Positions 6,900-8,866 of a DNA stretch of 8,866 nucleotides are shown here, in pieces. The notes under the pieces are model-generated. The model was not told the DNA's origin, did not search any database, and saw only the letters and a program-made list of their open reading frames with translations. The DNA is taken from contig CAMFIY010000103.1 in NCBI GenBank assembly GCA_945952575.1, positions 1 through 8,866 of the forward strand, in the 5' to 3' direction. A program made the translations under genes and the position numbers. The first letter of the stretch is position 1; every line of letters begins with the position of its first letter. Source of the DNA: an uncultured Leucobacter sp. (GTDB lineage: Bacteria; Actinomycetota; Actinomycetes; Actinomycetales; Microbacteriaceae).

Positions 6900-6927
6900 A
6901 TACTACCTCGGATGGCATCTGCGTCAA
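6900..6927 (-). promoter_or_regulatory. Candidate promoter of the importer operon
   Basis: On the minus strand TTGACG (6927-6922) is followed after 16 bp by TAGTAT (6905-6900), a good match to sigma-70-type -35 and -10 hexamers. Transcription would start near 6893, giving a leader of about 125 nt that contains all three dyads listed downstream. A TTGACA on the same strand at 6855-6850 is an alternative -35 element, but no good -10 follows it. Confidence 0.5.
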
Positions 6928-6972
6928 GCCCGTGTTCTGATTTTGTTATCCAAGGGTAGTTTCGCTCAGCTG

Positions 6973-6984
6973 TTGAAATTTCGG
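6973..6984. promoter_or_regulatory. GAAATTTC palindrome upstream of the regulator promoter
   Basis: An 8-bp perfect palindrome GAAATTTC (6975-6982) lies 11 bp before the -35 hexamer of the regulator's candidate promoter. GAAAT/ATTTC half-sites occur in some IclR-family operators (E. coli IclR), so this is a plausible site, but a short A+T palindrome can also arise by chance. Confidence 0.35.
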
Positions 6985-6993
6985 TCTGAAGAG

Positions 6994-7023
6994 TTGACAG
7001 TCGGACGGCCGAGTGAGTAACTT
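6994..7023 (+). promoter_or_regulatory. Candidate promoter of the IclR-type gene
   Basis: A perfect TTGACA (6994-6999) is followed after 18 bp by TAACTT (7018-7023), which keeps the key TA...T of actinobacterial -10 elements. Transcription would start near 7030, leaving a leader of about 55 nt that contains the O2 dyad and the ribosome-binding site. Confidence 0.5.
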
Positions 7024-7044
7024 CATGTCACCGATTGATGGCAT

Positions 7045-7065
7045 ATGTCATCTATACAGTGACGT
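7045..7065. repeat. Inverted repeat ATGTCA-N9-TGACGT, candidate operator O2
   Basis: This dyad has the same TGTCA-N9-TGAC arrangement as O1 at the other end of the control region. It falls between the candidate promoter and the GGAGGAG at 7072-7078, a position suited to autorepression by blocking. As RNA the arms could form a 6-bp stem (one G-U pair) just before the ribosome-binding site. A further ATGTCA at 7025-7030 lies exactly 20 bp upstream of the left arm. Confidence 0.5.
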
Positions 7066-7071
7066 GAGATT

Positions 7072-7078
7072 GGAGGAG
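7072..7078 (+). promoter_or_regulatory. Strong ribosome-binding site of the IclR-type gene
   Basis: GGAGGAG, 7 nt before the ATG at 7086. It fixes this start. Confidence 0.85.
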
Positions 7079-7085
7079 ATCACCG

Positions 7086-7859
7086 ATGACCGCACCCACC
7101 GCCAAGCCCGCAGCTTCCGAGCCCGCCGGAACCGCCCCGCTGACCTCGAATCTCAAGATGCTGCGTCTGCTCGAGGAGATCGCGAAGACCGACGGCGCCT
7201 TCGGCGTCTCCGAGATCGCACGCCGCGTCGGCGGATCCCGCTCGATGGTGCACCGCCAGCTGGTCACGCTCGTGGCCGCCGGGTGGCTCACCACGAACGC
7301 GCAGGGATCCTATGCCCTCACCTTCGCGCCGGTACGCCTCGGCCAGGCCGCACTCCGCCACTCCAGTCTCGATGAGCGCATCGCGGCCGAACTCGCCGGC
7401 ATCGCCGACCGCCTCGGCGAGGGCATCTCGCTCGGCACCATCGACGGCGACGCGATCGCCATCGTGAGCCGGGGGCTGCCCCCGCGCAACGTACACGTCT
7501 CGCTCGCCCACGGGCAGCGCTTCGAGATCACGGGCAGCGCCCTGGGCTCCGTCCTCGCGAGCTACATGGAGGACTCCGAGCTGCGCTCGCTCGCGCAGCG
7601 CGGCATCGAGCTCCCCACCCCCGAGGAGCGCGCCCGTATCCGGCAGGACGGCTACGCCGTGCTGGTCGACGACGAGTTCGACCCCATCGAGATCGTCGCC
7701 GTGCCCGTCGGCCGCACCCCCGGCCAGGTGCGCTTCGCGCTCTCGGCGCACTGGCCGCTCGGCCGCACCAAGCCCGATCATGCGCTCTCCGTGCTCGAGG
7801 CCGGAGCGCGCGCGATCGAGGATCTGACCGAGCAGAGCTCCGGAATTCTTCACACCTGA
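7086..7859 (+). CDS. IclR-family transcriptional regulator
   Basis: Cytoplasmic DNA-binding regulator of 257 residues, a normal length for the family. After an Ala/Pro-rich N-terminus (1-18) comes the IclR winged helix-turn-helix: a first helix starting at SNLKMLRLLEEIAK (21-34), the HTH at VSEIARRVGGSRSMVHRQLVTL (41-62), and the wing with GWL...G.Y.L (66-78). The remainder (about 95-245) fits the IclR effector-binding/dimerisation domain. The ligand pocket cannot be interpreted. It is divergent from the importer operon, so it most likely controls the importer and itself in response to the imported compound or a product of it. The next gene starts 35 bp downstream with its own ribosome-binding site and is probably co-transcribed. 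Whether it represses or activates is not visible; members do both. Confidence 0.93.
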   Translation: MTAPTAKPAASEPAGTAPLTSNLKMLRLLEEIAKTDGAFGVSEIARRVGGSRSMVHRQLVTLVAAGWLTTNAQGSYALTFAPVRLGQAALRHSSLDERIAAELAGIADRLGEGISLGTIDGDAIAIVSRGLPPRNVHVSLAHGQRFEITGSALGSVLASYMEDSELRSLAQRGIELPTPEERARIRQDGYAVLVDDEFDPIEIVAVPVGRTPGQVRFALSAHWPLGRTKPDHALSVLEAGARAIEDLTEQSSGILHT

Positions 7860-7894
7860 CCACCCCACCCGAAAGCCCCTATGAAGGAGTGCCG

Positions 7895-8866
7895 ATGACC
7901 GTCACGTCTCCGAGCCTCGCCGAGGTCCCTCGGCGGATCCTCGATCCCGATCTGCTGCTCGATCCCGCTCGCCTGCAGTCGCTGCCGTCGAGCCGCATCT
8001 CGGCCGGCCGGAGCCTGCTCGAGAAGATGCAGCGCGAGGCGTGGACCTTCGAGAAGGTCGCATTCGACGTGAACGATCGCGCCGAGGGCGAGGCGCTCTA
8101 CCGCATCACCGCCGGCGGGGGGCGGGTCTTCGACTTCGTCGTCTTCAGCTTCGAGCCGACGATGGACGGTCGCACCGGCCGCATCACGGGGCAGAACTGG
8201 GACATGATGGGGGCGCTCATCGAGGGGCCGACGACCGCTGAGGACCGGGCGACCACCCGTGCCGAGCTGCCGAAGCTCTACGCCGGCCGCGCGGTGCCCG
8301 GCACGCTCACGTGGGCGCGATCGAACCGCAGCTTCCGCGCGTTCAACCAGGCCGTCGACGCGCTCGCGCGGGGCGAGCAGCCGGACACCCGCTCCCTGTG
8401 GGAGGTCGGTTACCTCATGCGCAACACCGGCCTCGACGGCAACGGCACCTTCCTGACGCGCTCCTTCCTGACCCTGGAGCAGGATCACCCGCTGCGCCTC
8501 CCGCTGCACGCCCAGCTGCTCTCGGCGTTCGTCATGCGCGAGTTCGCCTCCGATCTCGTCGAGACGATGGCGAGGCATCGCAACCCGGGCGCCGCCGTGC
8601 TCGATCGCGAGCTGCGCCGCATGATCGGCATCGGCAACGGCTCGGCGCTCGGCCTCCTCTTCTTCGTGAACACGCACCCCATGCTGATCGGCACCTGGCT
8701 CGAGCACCGCCAGACGCTGATCGCCGAGGCATCGCTGCTGCCGCTCGCCCGTGGCGGGGCCGCATACGAGGAGTATCTCGACCTGCTGCGCCGCGCGGCG
8801 GAGTTCGCCCGAGTGGATCCCTACGTCTACGTCCGCTTCGACGACCCGGCGAACGTCGCCGTGCAG
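7895..8866 (+). CDS. Conserved-looking protein of unrecognised family, 5' part (runs off the window)
   Basis: The frame is open from the ATG at 7895 to the window edge (324 residues); AAGGAG lies 5 nt upstream. I do not recognise the family and assign no function. No signal peptide or membrane segment is apparent, so it is probably cytoplasmic. Points that look like conserved motifs: DPDLLLDPARL (17-27); SSRISAGRSLLEKM (32-45); a beta-rich stretch FDFVVFSFEP (79-88); GQNWDMMGALIEGP (99-112); a WARSNRSFRAF segment (140-150); EVGYLMRNTGLDGNGTF (170-186), with closely spaced Arg, Asn and Asp; DHPLRLPLHAQ (197-207); a Gly-rich GIGNGSALGL (245-254) followed by FFVNTHP (256-262). The charged and polar residues in these blocks look more like an enzyme than a scaffold. 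Codon use matches its neighbours. Its place behind the IclR gene suggests a role in metabolism of the imported compound. Confidence 0.85.
   Translation, partial: MTVTSPSLAEVPRRILDPDLLLDPARLQSLPSSRISAGRSLLEKMQREAWTFEKVAFDVNDRAEGEALYRITAGGGRVFDFVVFSFEPTMDGRTGRITGQNWDMMGALIEGPTTAEDRATTRAELPKLYAGRAVPGTLTWARSNRSFRAFNQAVDALARGEQPDTRSLWEVGYLMRNTGLDGNGTFLTRSFLTLEQDHPLRLPLHAQLLSAFVMREFASDLVETMARHRNPGAAVLDRELRRMIGIGNGSALGLLFFVNTHPMLIGTWLEHRQTLIAEASLLPLARGGAAYEEYLDLLRRAAEFARVDPYVYVRFDDPANVAVQ

Larger units (their letters stand above)
6769..7085. promoter_or_regulatory. Divergent control region between importer operon and iclR-type gene
   Basis: This 317-bp stretch holds no convincing gene. It is clearly richer in A+T than the flanking genes, especially at 6840-6900 and 6940-7060. 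It contains a candidate promoter for each direction, four dyad-symmetric elements and two sets of 20-bp-spaced direct repeats, each listed separately. It ends on both sides in good ribosome-binding sites: AAAGGA before the binding-protein start and GGAGGAG before the regulator start. It is the most likely site of IclR-type control of both transcription units. Confidence 0.85.

Noticed and set aside
7080..7868. A minus-strand open frame opposite the IclR gene
   Set aside because: The composition is that of an antisense shadow, and the plus strand encodes a clear IclR protein with an excellent ribosome-binding site.
7850..8707. A minus-strand open frame opposite the unknown protein
   Set aside because: It has His/Arg/Glu-rich shadow composition and no ribosome-binding site, and the plus-strand frame is open throughout with motif-like blocks and its own AAGGAG.
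1..8866. CRISPR array, tRNA/rRNA genes, insertion sequence or phage genes
   Set aside because: No regularly spaced repeats, no RNA-gene signatures, no transposase or integrase motifs and no terminal inverted repeats were seen.

Overview
The window is about 8.9 kb of GC-rich DNA (roughly 68-70% G+C by eye) with tightly packed genes and actinobacterial codon use. The mixture of a DUF1501 surface protein, a nickel/peptide-class ABC importer and an IclR regulator suggests an actinomycete, plausibly of the Microbacteriaceae. That placement is inference, because no rRNA or other marker gene is present.

Layout. At the left edge (2-649, +) is the 3' end of a DUF1501-family exported protein with a degenerate Ig-like tail. 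It converges on a minus-strand HAD-IIA phosphatase gene (688-1482). From 1543 to 6768 the minus strand carries a complete Dpp/Opp-type ABC importer, read in the order lipoprotein binding protein (5170-6768), permease B (4054-5142), permease C (3170-4057), ATPase D (2367-3173), ATPase F (1543-2370). The last four genes are joined by three ATGA overlaps. The HAD gene follows 60 bp behind ATPase F on the same strand and could be the operon's last gene. From 6769 to 7085 there is an A+T-richer divergent control region. To its right on the plus strand are an IclR-family regulator (7086-7859) and, 35 bp later, a gene of unrecognised family (7895 to beyond the window end).

How the genes fit together. 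The regulator is divergent from the importer, the usual arrangement for a local regulator of substrate-induced uptake. The unknown protein is probably co-transcribed with the regulator and may act in metabolism of the imported compound. The substrate cannot be named from sequence: the binding-protein class covers peptides, nickel, opines, oligosaccharides and other solutes.

Most unusual content. The 317-bp control region is dense in dyad symmetry. The motif TGTCA-N9-TGAC[A/G] occurs once beside each gene of the divergent pair. Two adjacent dyads with different arms enclose nearly the same core (ACTATTTCG and ACTATTTTCG), 20 bp apart. A 20-bp near-palindrome lies nearer the binding-protein start. 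These could be regulator operators or structured 5' leaders. The second notable item is the unrecognised protein. The transporter itself looks ordinary apart from a degenerate EAA loop in permease C.
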